NCBI GenBank assembly: GCA_027924585.1
Contig: BSBM01000753.1
Span: 23,750,001 to 23,814,000 of the forward strand
Length of the DNA: 64,000 bases
Source of the DNA: Larix kaempferi
Lineage: Eukaryota > Streptophyta > Pinopsida > Pinales > Pinaceae
Reading direction: 5' to 3'
In this document: positions 32,679-44,989 of the stretch, one piece after another
Position numbering within the stretch: position 1 is the first letter of the stretch
Layout of the letters: each line of letters starts with the position of its first letter
Position numbers and translations under genes: made by a program
The notes under the pieces: model-generated
The model's input: the letters and a program-made list of their open reading frames with translations, nothing else
Databases searched by the model: none
Told to the model about the DNA's origin: nothing

Positions 32679-35349
32679 ATGGGTAGTAAGAGAAACCGCC
32701 AAAGAAAAAGTGATCGTAAATGTGATGATGATGCTCATAGGGAAACATAAAGACTCAGATACCATGCCAAAAAAGCAAGGGTTGCACAAACAGAAGAGAC
32801 AATTATTGAAGATACAAATATAGATTTACATGATAATGTTGATGAAATAGATATTGAAAATATAGTACAAGAAGAACAAATTGAATATGAAGAGATCATT
32901 GTTGAAGATATAAATAGGGATTTACATGCTAATGTCAATGAAGTCAATCTTGAAGATCAAGTTCAAGAACAAGAAATTGGGCCTGGTATGTATATATCAT
33001 GTATTTTCCAAATTCATTTTTTATAATGAATTGTATTTTTGGAGATATGTTAAATTAAATTTAACTTAATGTATAGGTGATTTCACCATTGATGATGGAA
33101 TGTTAGAAGACATTGATTGCGACAAATATTGAGAAAAAATAGCCACACATGTTGCAAGATATCATGTTATGCAAATTTATGATGACTTTCTGAAACAATA
33201 TTCAATAGCAGGACACACACAAATTTTGAGATGTTTATTAGTGTCAAAGAAGTTAAGAGATGCTATGTCATTATTGAGTATTCACAAGGCGACAAAAGAG
33301 TCGAAATTTAAACATAATGTGATAGAAAATAGAAGTGATGCAATAAAAAATTTGGAAAATCTAGGAAGAAAGATACCAAAGCTGCACGTAGAGCAATTCA
33401 GACAACAATTATTTCAACTAGTACTAGACAAAATCATTTGACAACACAACTGGAAAAAGCAATATGAACCTCAAGAAATACATTATTCAAACATAAAAAA
33501 TTCAGAATGCAAATAGATGAAAATGATGAACTTGCTTGTTGGGCAGCCTTACAAGGATAGAATGAGAGAATGTGTTAAAGATATTGTACATAAATATTGT
33601 TTGGAACATGCTCGAGTTTCACCAAATTCAAGGGATGTGATACGAAAAAGAGTATCACGAAATGAATACGAAATCCATGCAAAACATATAATCGAAATGA
33701 CACAAGTACAATTGTCAATAAATTCAAGGAGGATCATCATGCAATTAATGTGAATGACTACATTTGCGCAACAAAAAACATGGTATGTTAGACCTATTAC
33801 TATATGTGACACATGTTGTTGTTGTTATCATGTGCAATTTGAATTATATTACGACACTTTTCTTGAATTTTGTAAAATGTTTTGGACAAATTCACCACCT
33901 CCACCGACAATCCGTGAATTCATATCTCAAATTCTATGTGAGAGAGATCATGATGAACGTACTATTTTACATTAAGAAATGTTTCAATGGAAAACATTTT
34001 CATCATTGTGGGAATCTAGTTTTATTCCACAATACATATCCTATTGATAATGATCAGTCATATGTAACCATTGATTGGAGAATATATGAATACATCAATT
34101 ATGCTACAAGTTCTAGTGATGCACATTCCAGGCGAATTGATTTGTGAGAAGATAAAATATGTGACAGATTTTATGAAGAAATTTGAAAGTGAAATTTATA
34201 AATACACCAAGCATTCACATAGAGCACAATGGCAAGACCTTCAATTCAAACAGTCTCGTGAAATTTTTCCACCTGGAACAATTTTGTCTGGGGTTGATTT
34301 TATAGAAAACTACACATTTGCTGCACAAAAGGAGATACAAAGTGAATACTATCATTCTGACAAATTTTCAATATTTGTCCATGTTCTCTATAGACATTAT
34401 CAAGAACATGTTGGTGGCATTGAAAGCACGTGTGACAATCGAGATCTGATTAAAGAATATCATTTTTATATCATTGATGATTGTAGACACGATACACATT
34501 TTGTTGAGCATTGTATTGAAAATATTTTCTATGAATCATTAAAAAGACGTGAAGTTAAATTCAATGAACATTGGATATGGTTGGATGGATGTGCGGGACA
34601 ATTTAAATCTCCACGATCTTTTTTTTGGTTATGTCGACTTCATAAAGCAACGAACATTAAACATTGTTGAAATTTCTTTGAAACTGGACATGGAAAAGGT
34701 GAACATGATGGTGCAGGAGCATGTGTAAAAAGAGCACTTCGAAGATGGAAATGAACCATTCTACCGTGCGATTTCATTCAGTTGCAGAGGTGGTCCAATG
34801 GTGTCAATTACATCTAAGTCATGATTATAATGAACAATCAAATTATGTTCACAGGTATGTACATTATTTTTTTTATTTATATTAACTGTCAATTTTAAAA
34901 AATGTTATTTGCAAACTTCTATCATTTAAGTTTATGTACACTAACATTAAAAGTTGTCCTTTGTAATTTATCATATATTGTGTAGGTTCTTTTGGATTAT
35001 TGGAATCTAAGATATAGATAGATCAATCCCATATGAGGCTAGAACCATACATGGGACTAGATATTTACACTCTATTCAAACAAAATCCTTCCAAAATGTG
35101 TTTGCATTTGACAGTAGAAAGGAATCATGCTTTTGTCATATTTGCATTGAAAATGTTGAATATACTTAAGTTTGTGAAAACATAACAAACAACTATGTAA
35201 ATCATTGGAAACACACAAAGATTAATCCAAAGGGAAAAATGCCATTAGCAAGCTTAGAATACTTAGAATTGGAAGAAATAGCAATATCATCTGATGGAGA
35301 TAGAATTTCAGACCTTGTTAGAGAAAGTAATGAAATAAACTATAAATAA
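32679..35349 (+). pseudogene. decayed DDE-like DNA transposase gene, three exons
   Basis: The start ATG at 32679 leads a Lys/Arg-rich N-terminus (MGSKRNRQRKSD) and an acidic region. Intron 1 is 32986-33076 (GT...AG, phase 1) and intron 2 is 34855-34985 (GTATGT...TGTAG). Exon 2 gives ARVSPNSRDVIRKR, YEIHAKHIIEMTQ, TWYVRP and DTCCCCYHVQFELYY. Further on are SGVDFIENYTF (D76 from M at 34071), WLDGCAGQFKSP (D172) and GHGKGEHDGAG, which together look like an RNase H-fold D-D-E/D site. Exon 3 has a Cys pair CFCHIC and ends in NYVNHWKH and a TAA at 35349. At least four frameshifts and several stops kill it. I cannot name the superfamily; a plant DNA transposase is the inference. Confidence 0.65.
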
Positions 35350-36744
35350 TGATTGTTCATTTCATATGAATTATGTATATATATATAAGTTACAAATTCT
35401 TTGTTGATTGTTCATTGTTACATCCATCAGCTTATGTGTATAGTCAATTTAATTGATTTAAAAACCCTGACCTCAATTGTAATTTGCAAAAGAGATGTTT
35501 TCGTTGTGATTTCACCTTTAGAAAACACATAAAAAGTGAAATATTATTTGATGCGATGCACGAAAGGAAAGATGAAGTTATTGGAAGACTACTATGACAA
35601 AGGATTTACATATGAGAGAGGATCCATCATTTAAAAATGTTATCTTTTTCAACAAACCCATATGATTGAAAATTATGTCTACTTCCAAGATTATGAACCC
35701 GATGTTATATGTTGTCAATATAGTCATTTAGTATGTGCATCTCGAATAAAATTAGTACAAGTTCCATCAGAAAAAAAATTTAAAAACTAGAAAATGGAAA
35801 ATATCCAAATATGACCATGAAAAAATAATTGAAGACGACATTCTATTGCGATGCTTTTAACCATATTGGAAATGAATTGATCATGGTTAATAGAAATATA
35901 GGAGACCCATGGCATAATTTTAGCCTCTATGTGGAAGATGATTGTGTAAGATTTCATGATGATGAATACATATTTATACTTGTTTTGTGCATGTCAAATG
36001 TTGTGTACAATATATTTTTATATTGACAACTATGACTATGATCTTGAGGTGTCAGATTTTTATTTATGTTTTATAGGCTTTTGTTTATGATTGTGTATGC
36101 TTGCATATGGATGATGGCATGATGACTTGGTGTGTTATTTGGTAATGTGTAAGAAGATGACATCGATGCTGAGATGTCATTAATAAAATGTTTGTATTTT
36201 AGCATGTTGAAATTGATTCGATAATTATTTGGTAATGAGAACTTTAATAAAAGTTGGGAAAAGTTGAAAAATGTTATCTTTCAACTACAGAATGTTGATT
36301 GAAAATGTAATTTTAAAAGTAAAGTACGGAAACTAGAATAAGAGTTTAAACATGATCTCGTAAAAACATTGTTAATTGTTAAGAACATTTGCTTAAATAT
36401 TCTTGGACATGATTGAGTAATTATGTTATGTCATGTTGAAATATGGACATGTGGTGTATGACTTAATGTGTAATTTTGTGAAAAGACTTGGATTGTGATG
36501 AATCCATTTCATGTTTCTCTAATGTATTATTAATAGACAATTATAGAATAGTAGTTGCATGATGAATGAAATTATTATTTATATAAATGGGAAATTATTA
36601 TTTTTGATCGATTAAATGGGTTGATCCATTACTGGCTTTGTGGTGGGATGAAAAATTTATATGAATATGATCCATGAAATTTTTGGAACTTTGCTAAGTT
36701 ATGGTTTTTAAATAAATGATACATGCACAAGAATAATATTAGTT
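35350..36744. other. no clear gene; possible transposon 3' remnant
   Basis: Open pieces such as 35829-36026 (IGDPWHNFSLYVEDDCVRFHD) have some protein-like character but no recognisable domain. Multiple stops and frame changes separate it from the transposase. From 36030 the sequence is AT-rich and noncoding. Confidence 0.3.
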
Positions 36745-36915
36745 GTGTAGATATAATTTAGTTCATTTTGATCTAGATTATATGAAGATCTGATTTTGAA
36801 CTCTTGACAATATCACTTGTGTAGATAGAATTTAGTTGCATTTGATCTAGATTATATGAAGATCTAATTTTGAATTCTTGACAATATCACTTGTGTAGAA
36901 AGAATTTCGTTTGCA
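36745..36915 (+). repeat. 74-bp tandem repeat, about 2.3 units
   Basis: GTGTAGATA(G/T)AATTTAGTT and its flanks recur at 36745, 36819 and 36893, exactly 74 bp apart, with TTGATCTAGATTATATGAAG inside each full unit. It abuts the foldback at 36921. Confidence 0.85.
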
Positions 36916-36920
36916 TAACT

Positions 36921-37154
36921 GAAATCATGGAAAATGGAGATAATGATCATTTGATTTTTAATCACAAACATGAACTACATGATTGTGAAGCTTATGCTAA
37001 ATTAGAGCAATGGTTATTTACAACAAATCGATGAAAATTCATCGAATTGTTGTCTAACATCATTGCTCTAATTTAGCATAAGATTCACAATCTTGAAATC
37101 CTTCCTTATGATTTAAAAACAAAAAATCGTTAAATCCCTATTTTCCATGATTTC
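36921..37154. mobile_element. 234-bp foldback (MITE-like inverted repeat)
   Basis: The whole segment is an imperfect palindrome centred at about 37037. It opens GAAATCATGGAAAAT and closes ATTTTCCATGATTTC. The inner 45 bp of each arm are nearly perfect complements around TTATGCTAAATTAGAGCAAT. No target duplication is obvious in the flanks. It is either a foldback transposon or a source of hairpin small RNA. It lies between the transposase relic and the convergent companion gene. Confidence 0.75.
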
Positions 37155-37315
37155 AACAGCATCGATAGTTCACCAACTACAAAAGTGTTTTACCTGAACA
37201 TTGAACATATGAATCATTAGTTAAAAATTGAAACTATAAATCATTTATATAAGATTCAAGTTATCATTTATATGAAATTCAAGTTTATTGTTATTAAAAG
37301 ACAACCAAGAGGGTT

Positions 37316-37545
37316 GAAACCTTCACTAATTTTTTTTTACATCTACACTCAAAATTTTTTACATCTGCACTCATAAATTTTTACATCTGCACTCAAAAAT
37401 TCAAACCTTCACTAATTTTTTTTTACATCTACACTATATTTTTTTTTTACATCTGCACTCATAAATGTTTACATCTGCGCTAAAAAATTCAAATATATGC
37501 ACTCAAAAATTGTCAATACTACAAATATGCACTCAAGTATTAAAT
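37316..37545 (+). repeat. tandem repeat of ACATCTGCACTCAAAAATT type, unit about 22 bp
   Basis: TTTTTACATCT(A/G)CACTCA and variants occur about eight times, with one longer unit (AACCTTCACTAATTTTTTTT) repeated twice. Noncoding. Confidence 0.7.
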
Positions 37546-38284
37546 CCTGCAGGCCTTAAAACTCCGTAACTTTATATTGCACCTATCAAAAATTAAGGAT
37601 AGCATATACTAAAATTCAATATAAAGAAATATTCAGGAGTGAAAACTGCAAAACACTATATTCTATGAACTAATTTAAAACAACAAATAGTTAATGTCTA
37701 CTTCACATAAAATTTGCAATCTGAAAATTACGAAAAGAAGGTACATCAGCTAAATAGTGTTGTTCTACATCACACAATGATCGAAAATATTCTGGTTTGC
37801 GAGGACAAGCTCCAACAACAATCACACATGGACTTTATATTATTCATAAAATAACGTACTTTAAACATTAAAACATGTGTACTAATATATTTTGAAACCA
37901 TTTCAAGATTGAACATTAAACTAGATATAAAATTGACTATCATTGAAAATAAAATTGTAACTTGTACATACAAATTTAATAGTACATACATTCATGAAAA
38001 TTATGCAAAATCATATTCTAAGCATTTACCACACAAAGTATGCTATGTAATTACCCCCCCAAAAAATAAATCATTCAAAGCAAATACAGATTATGTAAAT
38101 TCAATGTACATGTATATAATCCCCAAAAATCATTCCTAAACATGTGAGTTCAATGTACATACATAATCCAAACATAAATTTCCTGGATGTTCAAAATAGA
38201 TACAATATATGTATCAACATGCAGATATATGCAATATGGCAGTATGGGAAAACAAAAAATGACCAATAAAAATCATTCTCTAAA
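37546..38284. other. AT-rich spacer, no gene recognised
   Basis: Noncoding in all frames. It lies between the 22-bp array and the last exon of the minus-strand companion gene. Confidence 0.4.
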
Positions 38285-40105
38285 TCAAAGTCCACCACTA
38301 TCATATGTTGGGGTATTCCCTTTTCCTCAAAAAGACCCAACCTGGAACATGTATAAAATCAAATTATGAATCTCATAAATTATTTAAACAATTTTAAAGT
38401 AAATTCAAAAAATTAAAATATTAAACTTATAAAAAAATTTGAAAAGAATAGTTCAATTATTAACAAAATTACCTCAGTGCCAATGTCCACGTCCATCAAA
38501 GAACCTATATCCTCACCACCAATTTCCATATGTTCTCGTGTTCCCTAAAATTTAAATTTTGTTAATAAATAAAACATAGTGCAAGCAAAATAAACTAAAA
38601 TTAAGTAGTTCACTTAAAAACAAAACAAAAAAATTGAAATCATGAGCTCACAAAAGATGGAAAATCGTCAAAAAAGTTGGAATCTAAATGAACTTGCATG
38701 GATAAGTCACATTAACAATAAGATACATAAAAAAATTAAAATTCAAAAAAATCATATAGTATATTTCAAACATAAATATAAATATGTAAATAATAAATAT
38801 ACCTCTCTAAGATGCTCTTCTACATTTTCACTAGTGGAGAGTCGAAAACTATGTTCAATCAACATTCTAGAAAACTGCAACCAATAAACATTCACGTAAT
38901 GTATTTATTACTATACATAAAAAAATACACAATGTCATAGATATAATGTAACAAAAAGTTCAATTCAAAATGAATAAAACAATTAAATAGATTGTATGTA
39001 CATAAACAATAGACCTATCCTATACTCGATGTGTCATAAGATGGGACATCTGACGCTGTATCGTGACAAACCTTAGCATAAGCCTTAAGATCTTCAATGC
39101 TCATTCCATCTACCTGCTCATTCATTTTGTAAACAAACTTTTGACAAATAGTGGCTCGAGCCCTCTCTCGAACCAATCCCACATCAACTCCTACAAATGT
39201 TGATGTCAAACCGTTGGCAACATAATCCCTTGCAGTTGTCCCAAGTTGGGATGTGGACTCCATCTCCAATTTTAATGTCACAAGCCTGGGTGGGAGAGAT
39301 ATCTAGGGTGGAGTTCGAAGAGTTGTGGGATCTCTAAGAGCACATTTTCCATCGTATATTCGCCCCTTTCCAACTCCATAAAAGTCAGAATGAAAATTCG
39401 TATAGTCTGGCTTCATATTAAAAACAAATATGCATAATAAAATCTAGCAAAATAATTAAGAACCTCATCATTCCATGGAAACCAACCATAGGAAGCAAGA
39501 AACCGATCATATATTAGGTGTGCAAGTTCACGGTGCTTGAAATATTACACTTTCAACATTTTTCTCTTTAGGCCTTCTTTGAAGTTCAACATTGAATTGG
39601 CATGTTCTTTGGTCACCCTCTCATTCACAACACCCCAATTGCCCGGAACCATCACTTGTGCCCTTCTCCTCTGCATCAAGTAAATAAAACCGTTCGTAGT
39701 TGGTCCGAGATCCTCATATCCCTCAATGAATTTTTGCAATGATCATAGAACAATCTCTAGACTTTATTTTCTCTCTGGAGAGAGATCCAAACTAGAAATA
39801 TCATGTTGTAACTTTTCATAGTGAGATCTACAGCTTTTAAGGGTTGTTTATTGAACACTACTTTTCCATGCAATCTCCTAAGGTAAATCAAATGGATAAG
39901 TTGTTATGGGTGTACAACCCACGTCAAGTTCAACATATGCCCTCCTTGCTCGACCTCTGTCCCTCTGTGTAGAATTACGAGCCTCTTCTGAACCTTGATC
40001 TACATCCACATCTAGTTCAACATCTGTCCTCCTTGCTCGAACTTCGTCCCTCTGTGAAGAATTACGAGCCTCTTCTGAACCTTGCTCTGATTCAAAGACA
40101 AACAT
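38285..40105 (-). pseudogene. spliced gene of unknown function, decayed only by stop codons
   Basis: Proposed minus-strand exons: 40105-39464, 39410-39015, 38874-38803, 38544-38473 and 38341-38285. Every junction is GT...AG and phase 0, and the two middle short exons are 72 bp each. Exon 1 starts MFVFESEQGSEEARN and contains a duplicated 29-residue unit, then YEDLGPTTNGFIYLMQRRRA and GWFPWNDE. Exon 2 contains DFYGVGKGRIYDGKC, ARDYVANGLTSTFVGVDVG and DGMSIEDLKAYAK. I find no frameshift. The stops (TAG, TAA, TGA) fit former CAG, CAA or CGA codons; even the exon-2 donor reads TAG/GT where CAG/GT is usual. The intron at 39411-39463 is only 53 bp, short for plants. I do not recognise the protein. 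Its position convergent to the transposase suggests a second transposon gene, by inference. Confidence 0.5.
39913..40086 (-). repeat. 87-bp in-frame tandem duplication in exon 1 of the companion gene
   Basis: CCCTCTGTG and its flanks begin at 39961 and 40048, 87 bp apart. The encoded units both read QGSEEARNS(S/T)QRD, followed by a basic and then an acidic stretch. Confidence 0.85.
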
Positions 40106-41862
40106 GGTTGTGTGTAAACATGTACACACTTTTTGAACACACACAAAATTACAATTGATACATGTATTAACACATAAATGTTCACACCAACAGAAGGTCG
40201 AGATCGACATTCTCCCATAGAAGATACGGGGAATCATTTGTACCCATTTGACCTCATTGATGATAAGATGAATGTGAACTATACAATAGTCTTGAATCCT
40301 AAGGTGAGGCCAACAACCTTTGATTATCAGTCAATACACCAATTCCCGATGACTATGATGACCTCCTACGCTTTTTCCTGAAAGACTCATCACTTCACAT
40401 TTGATATGATGTCTACATTTACACAACTATCAACTCATAACATATTCAAATTCTACATGTTTTGATATTTTAACATTCCAAACATTTAACCTAATCTCCC
40501 AGAAAAAGATGTTATCTTATATAAGACAAAATAAAGATTGTAAACTTGTTGTTATGATCAATTGTAATTTTGACCATCGAACCATTTCAGGTACAATGCC
40601 CATGTCAAGGGGAGTTCTGTACATTAATTTTATTTCCTATATTAGTCTATTTGTGTTAATAAAGTTTATCCCTATGGTGGGATAACACTTATTAAATATT
40701 TTACAATTTGTGAATTGAAAGTGGCAAAGTCAGTGCAAAGAAGAAAGAGGTGTGCCAATGTGGTCTTTCTTCCTTCTCACTTATTAGATTTAATGGGGGT
40801 CTAAGTATAATAACATTAAGAATATTAACACTACTAAAATAATTTAATTACATTAGTAGTGTAAATATGATAAGGATCACTTCATTGAAGTACCATTAGC
40901 TTAGGCCCTTAACAATTGTTCTATTAAGTCTAGTATAATAACATTAGGAATATTAACACTACTAAAATAATTTAATTATATTATATTTTTCTATATGTTT
41001 GTTCATGAACTCTATCGATGAACAAAAGTTTCTATAGGAAAATATCTTAAAAAGTGGTCAAAACTCGTGCTCGCCTTATCATAAAGGTAATTATGCATTA
41101 AAACAATGTAACATAAATGAAGAGCATAATCACATATATATATACTTTCATGCAATTATCTCAAATATTGAAAAATGACTAGTTTCAATATTTTTATAAT
41201 GGTTTTCTTTAATTCCTTTAATTTAATCTACTTTATTTATTATTTATCCAGGAAATCATCATATGAGCTGACAGTTGAAGTAAATTTGAACTACTTCCAG
41301 GTTGTAAATAGTATGTCCATTGTGGAGGTAAAGGAGATGAAATATACTCATGAAATCTGTTCATGAACATAGTTCAAAGACTGGTCCATTTTGAGAAGAA
41401 AGAACCTGAATAATTGGAGAACTTTGTTGATGTAGGATTGAGAAATTATGCATTTTTGAGCCAGGAAGATATTCATGCTGCCCACCCAAGGGTGATCCTC
41501 CTTTAAAAGGATTCTATAGGATGAATTTTTACGGAGCATGTACCTTTTTGGGTAAGGTGTTTAAGTGATTTAAGAAAGTCCCACCAGAGAGGTATATCCT
41601 CATTATTTTAGGTTGCAAATTAAATGCACAAACAATGTGGTAGATTGTTCAGTTTCAATAAAAGCTTTACAGTTGATCTGATCTATAGGCACACTACCAG
41701 TCACACATAATAATCAACTAGAGAGATCTTACCCCAGTAGCAATCCAATATATCTATCCATAAGTATACTTCCTACTTTTGAAAAAATAAAACTTTTACA
41801 TATAAAGGTTTAGGTTTTAAAACTCCCTGCTTGTAACAAAAGGTTGGATAAAGTATAAAGGG
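40106..41862. other. AT-rich spacer with a short direct repeat
   Basis: No gene recognised. TAATAACATTA(A/G)GAATATTAA and flanks occur near 40809 and 40935, about 127 bp apart. GTTCATGAAC words occur near 41000 and 41362, the same palindrome that is arrayed at 45.5 kb. Confidence 0.4.
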
Positions 41863-42259
41863 TGTTAGGAACCCATGTCAACCCTTATATTTACTTTGTT
41901 AGTATATTGTTGTTGGATGCTTTGTAAGTCATCCCGTAGTATTTGTTGATCCATAGTTTGTCTTATTTTTGTTGGACACACATGCTTTGTAAGTTGTCCC
42001 GTAGTAATTGTTGATCCATAGTTTGTATTGGCCCATGGTTTGTATTGACACATGGTATTAACCCATGTTATTCGCGCCTAGACTTATTATATAAGTTTGT
42101 GTTGAGACCAATGAAGGTACCGTGAAGTTATTTGTATTGAGATTGCTCAAAGTAGGTTGCCCACTCAAAGTGGCCTGTGATCAATAAAAGCGATTCTGAG
42201 TTCTGGCATTTCTGCTATCTCATGTATTTTCATTAATTAATTGTTGTAGGTTCTTCACA
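41863..42259 (+). repeat. 5' LTR of the Gypsy element
   Basis: It runs TGTTAGGAACCC...GGTTCTTCACA (397 bp, TG...CA) and ends two bases before the primer-binding site. Internal words CCCATGGTTTGTATTG and TTGTTGATCCATAGTTTGT are partly repeated. The left boundary is inferred from the TG start and normal LTR length, because no second LTR exists to compare. Confidence 0.65.
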
Positions 42260-42261
42260 TT

Positions 42262-42273
42262 TGGTATCAGAGC
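42262..42273 (+). promoter_or_regulatory. primer-binding site, initiator tRNA-Met type
   Basis: TGGTATCAGAGC is complementary to the 3' end of plant initiator tRNA-Met, two bases after the LTR end. Confidence 0.9.
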
Positions 42274-43346
42274 ACTTTCTTGGGCTCGCTGGGTGAAATT
42301 TCTGCCAAATTTTTTTTTCACATCTGTTGCAGCTTTGGCTTTGAGAATAATCCCTATCTGCTTAATTGTGGGAAGTACTTGGGCATAAGCTCTAAAACTC
42401 ATTGTGAGGAGTACCACAGGAACCCCAACGTAGCTGGCGCATTGAGAGGACCTACCAGCGAAAAGGGCAACAACCCCTACCTAATTGACTAGTTCCCACC
42501 CATGAGGTAAACCAAGAGCTGTCGTTTGTGGCAAAGTGGTTATCAGTTTTACCTGAGCCGTAGAGTGAGGGGTACTGTTCCAATACGCAAGTCGTCAGAC
42601 AGCATTGGTGGCCGAGTGAATACCCTGAACCGATAGGTAGCCGAACATACCTCGGGTCCACATCTATTTTGAGCTGAACTGATGTCGATCACTTCCGCGC
42701 CATTGCAGATCCATCTGTCGCTGATCACTTTCCCGTCGTTGCAGATCCATTCTGAAAGTCGGTTCAGATCCATTCTAAAATTCGTTTCAGATCCAGTCGT
42801 TTCCAACCCATTATGAGTCGTTCCAGATACCGCCATTTTCGATCCATTCCGAAAGTCGTTTCAGATCCATTATGGAAAAAAAATTTATAAAATTCTGTTT
42901 TTTTTGCCATATCTCCCTTGTTTTAAATTTCTTTTTCCTTAAACTTCTTTGACACCCTTGCAATCCCATTCAACATATTTCATTCTTGAGGACCCTATCC
43001 CAAATTCCACTTCCCAAAGCCTGAAATCCCACATTTGTCTATTGTTAGGGTTTGCCATAACTTCTTAAATTTTCACCCACTCGCCTCCAAATTTTTCCAC
43101 TGTGTTCATTCCCTATTTCTGCTTTTTTTTCCCTCTTTGACAAATTTTCTCATTCTTTCACCTTGCTTCTGAAATCCCCATTTTTTGCTTCCCTATCCAT
43201 CAGAAATTGTCCAAAACCTAGTCAAACCCCAATTACTCTTCCGAGTTTTTTCCAAATCCAAATTTCCCTTTACTAAATAAGTTTTTGTTTGTGTTATTCT
43301 ATCCATCTCCCCCCACCAAAAAAAAAAAAAAAAAAATCTCTTGCTT
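42274..43346 (+). other. Gypsy leader region
   Basis: Untranslated leader of about 1.1 kb. CAGATCCAT-type words recur at 42706, 42742, 42765 and 42788, a short degenerate tandem repeat. The leader ends in a long A-run just before gag. Antisense open stretches here are not recognisable proteins. Confidence 0.6.
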
Positions 43347-44105
43347 ATGGTTGTCACCCGCAGAGGAGAAAAAACCATGGAGGAAGCACTTGCAGCCATC
43401 CAAACCAAACTCCAAGATCTGGATGAAAAATTTCTCAGCCTCCATCTTCATCATTCAGCCATGAACAATAATTGGCAGGAAGAATCTTCTGCAGCCAATG
43501 GGTTCTCTTCTTCCAGCAATTTTCGTGGTTCGAACCTTGAATTTGCTTGTTTTAATGGTACTGATCCAACTGGATGGATCTATCGTGCAGAACAGTATTT
43601 TAGACTGCATAATACTTTTGATGTCCAAAAATTTCCACTTGCATCGTTTCATTTGGAACAGGAATCCCTTCAATGGTACTGTTGGTACATCAAGGATCAC
43701 GACGAGCCAAAATTGATAGATTTTTGCCAACTCCTTTTGCAACGATTTGGTCCTAGTTCTTTTGATAACTTCCCTGGAGCACTCACTAAACTTTGTCAAA
43801 GTGGCACTATGAGAGAGTATCATAAAAAATTTGAGAAACTAGCCAATCACACAGAAGGATTGTTTGATAAATTCTACAGGAGTTGTTTTATCACTAGTCT
43901 TAAGGATGAAATCCAGTCGGAGGTTAAAATGTTCTGTCCCAACACATTGATGGAAGTCCTAGGGTTGGCTAAGTTGGTAGAAGACAAGATTGCATCCCAA
44001 CAGAGCTTCAAACCCCTTTTGTTCCCTTTCGAAATATGGGTTCTCAATGACCTCCCATTCCGCCAGCGCCTCGACCAACTCCTATCACGCATTTGTCTGA
44101 AATAG
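43347..44105 (+). pseudogene. Gypsy gag (retrotransposon gag domain)
   Basis: An open frame of about 250 codons. After a coiled N-terminus come the family words FNGTDPTGWIYRAEQYF, LEQESLQWYCW, FGPSSFDNFPGALTKL, LANHTEGL and LGLAKLVEDKIASQQ, characteristic of the capsid region of Ty3/Gypsy gag. A better-context start is the ATG at 43377 (ACCATGG). The frame ends at TAG 44103-44105, after which the zinc finger is in another frame, so gag-pol continuity is broken. Confidence 0.9.
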
Positions 44106-44683
44106 AGATGTAGGCACACAGAGAAAAAGGGCTTTGTTATAATTGTGATGAGAAATTCACTGGGGGACATAGATTGGTTCAACAAAAGCTCTATCTCTTG
44201 GATATGGATTCTCCACCTTCCTCTACAATTGGTGAAGAAACTCTAGATATAATGGATGATCAAGTCGACATTCAAGAGCCTCCTATTGACCCCCCATCTC
44301 AGGATGAACAACCAGAGATATCTTTCCATGCTTTATTCGGTGTCACCACCCCCCAAACAATGCGGGTCAGGGGTTGCTTCAAGAAGCTTTCTCTTATAAT
44401 TCTCATTGATTCTTGTAGCACTTATAATTTCATTGACCCGTGGATCGCCAAAGATGCTGATTGTCTTTTCCGTCCTTGCTCCAACTTTGAAGTCATGGTT
44501 GCTAATGGGGGCACCTTACCTTGCAAGAGGAAGTGTCACAATGTGCTTATCTCTCTGGAAGATTATAACTTGCGCTCTGACATGTTTTCCTTGTCCCTAA
44601 GTAGATGTGATGTGGTTTTGGGCATTCAATGGTTACACACACTTGGCCCCATATTATGGGATTTTGCTCAACTTTGGATGTAG
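44106..44683 (+). pseudogene. Gypsy zinc finger and aspartic protease region
   Basis: It opens with GLCYNCDEKFTGGHRL, a CX2C...GH knuckle whose final cysteine is replaced, preceded by an in-frame TAG where CAG would fit. It continues through an acidic linker to the retropepsin-like block ILIDSCSTYNFID; the catalytic aspartate is kept but the usual DSG reads DSC. VVLGIQWLHTLGPILWDF closes the domain as in related elements. The protease normally matures the Gag-Pol polyprotein. Confidence 0.85.
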
Positions 44684-44989
44684 TTTTCAGTCAATGGGAA
44701 ACAACACAAATTTAAGGGCGTACAATAAGGGTCTCTCTGCATCATCAGTTCACATCGCCTGGAAAAGATCCTTAAGAAGAACTCACATGGTGTCATCGCT
44801 CAACTCCATTCCATTCAGATGCACCCATCAATGATCTCCCTTATTTCCTTGGATAGATATGCAGGTGTCCTTGTTGAACCAGTGGGCTTGTCGCCTTCAA
44901 GAGACCTTTCTAGTAAGAATTTAGCCGTATATACATCTCACCAAGAAATTATGGATATTTTGCATGTAGTGTAGAAGTGGCAACCATAA

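Noticed and set aside
43193-44185. Minus-strand ORFs of 71, 122 and 103 codons
   Set aside because: Antisense to Gypsy leader and gag, which has unmistakable motifs on the plus strand.
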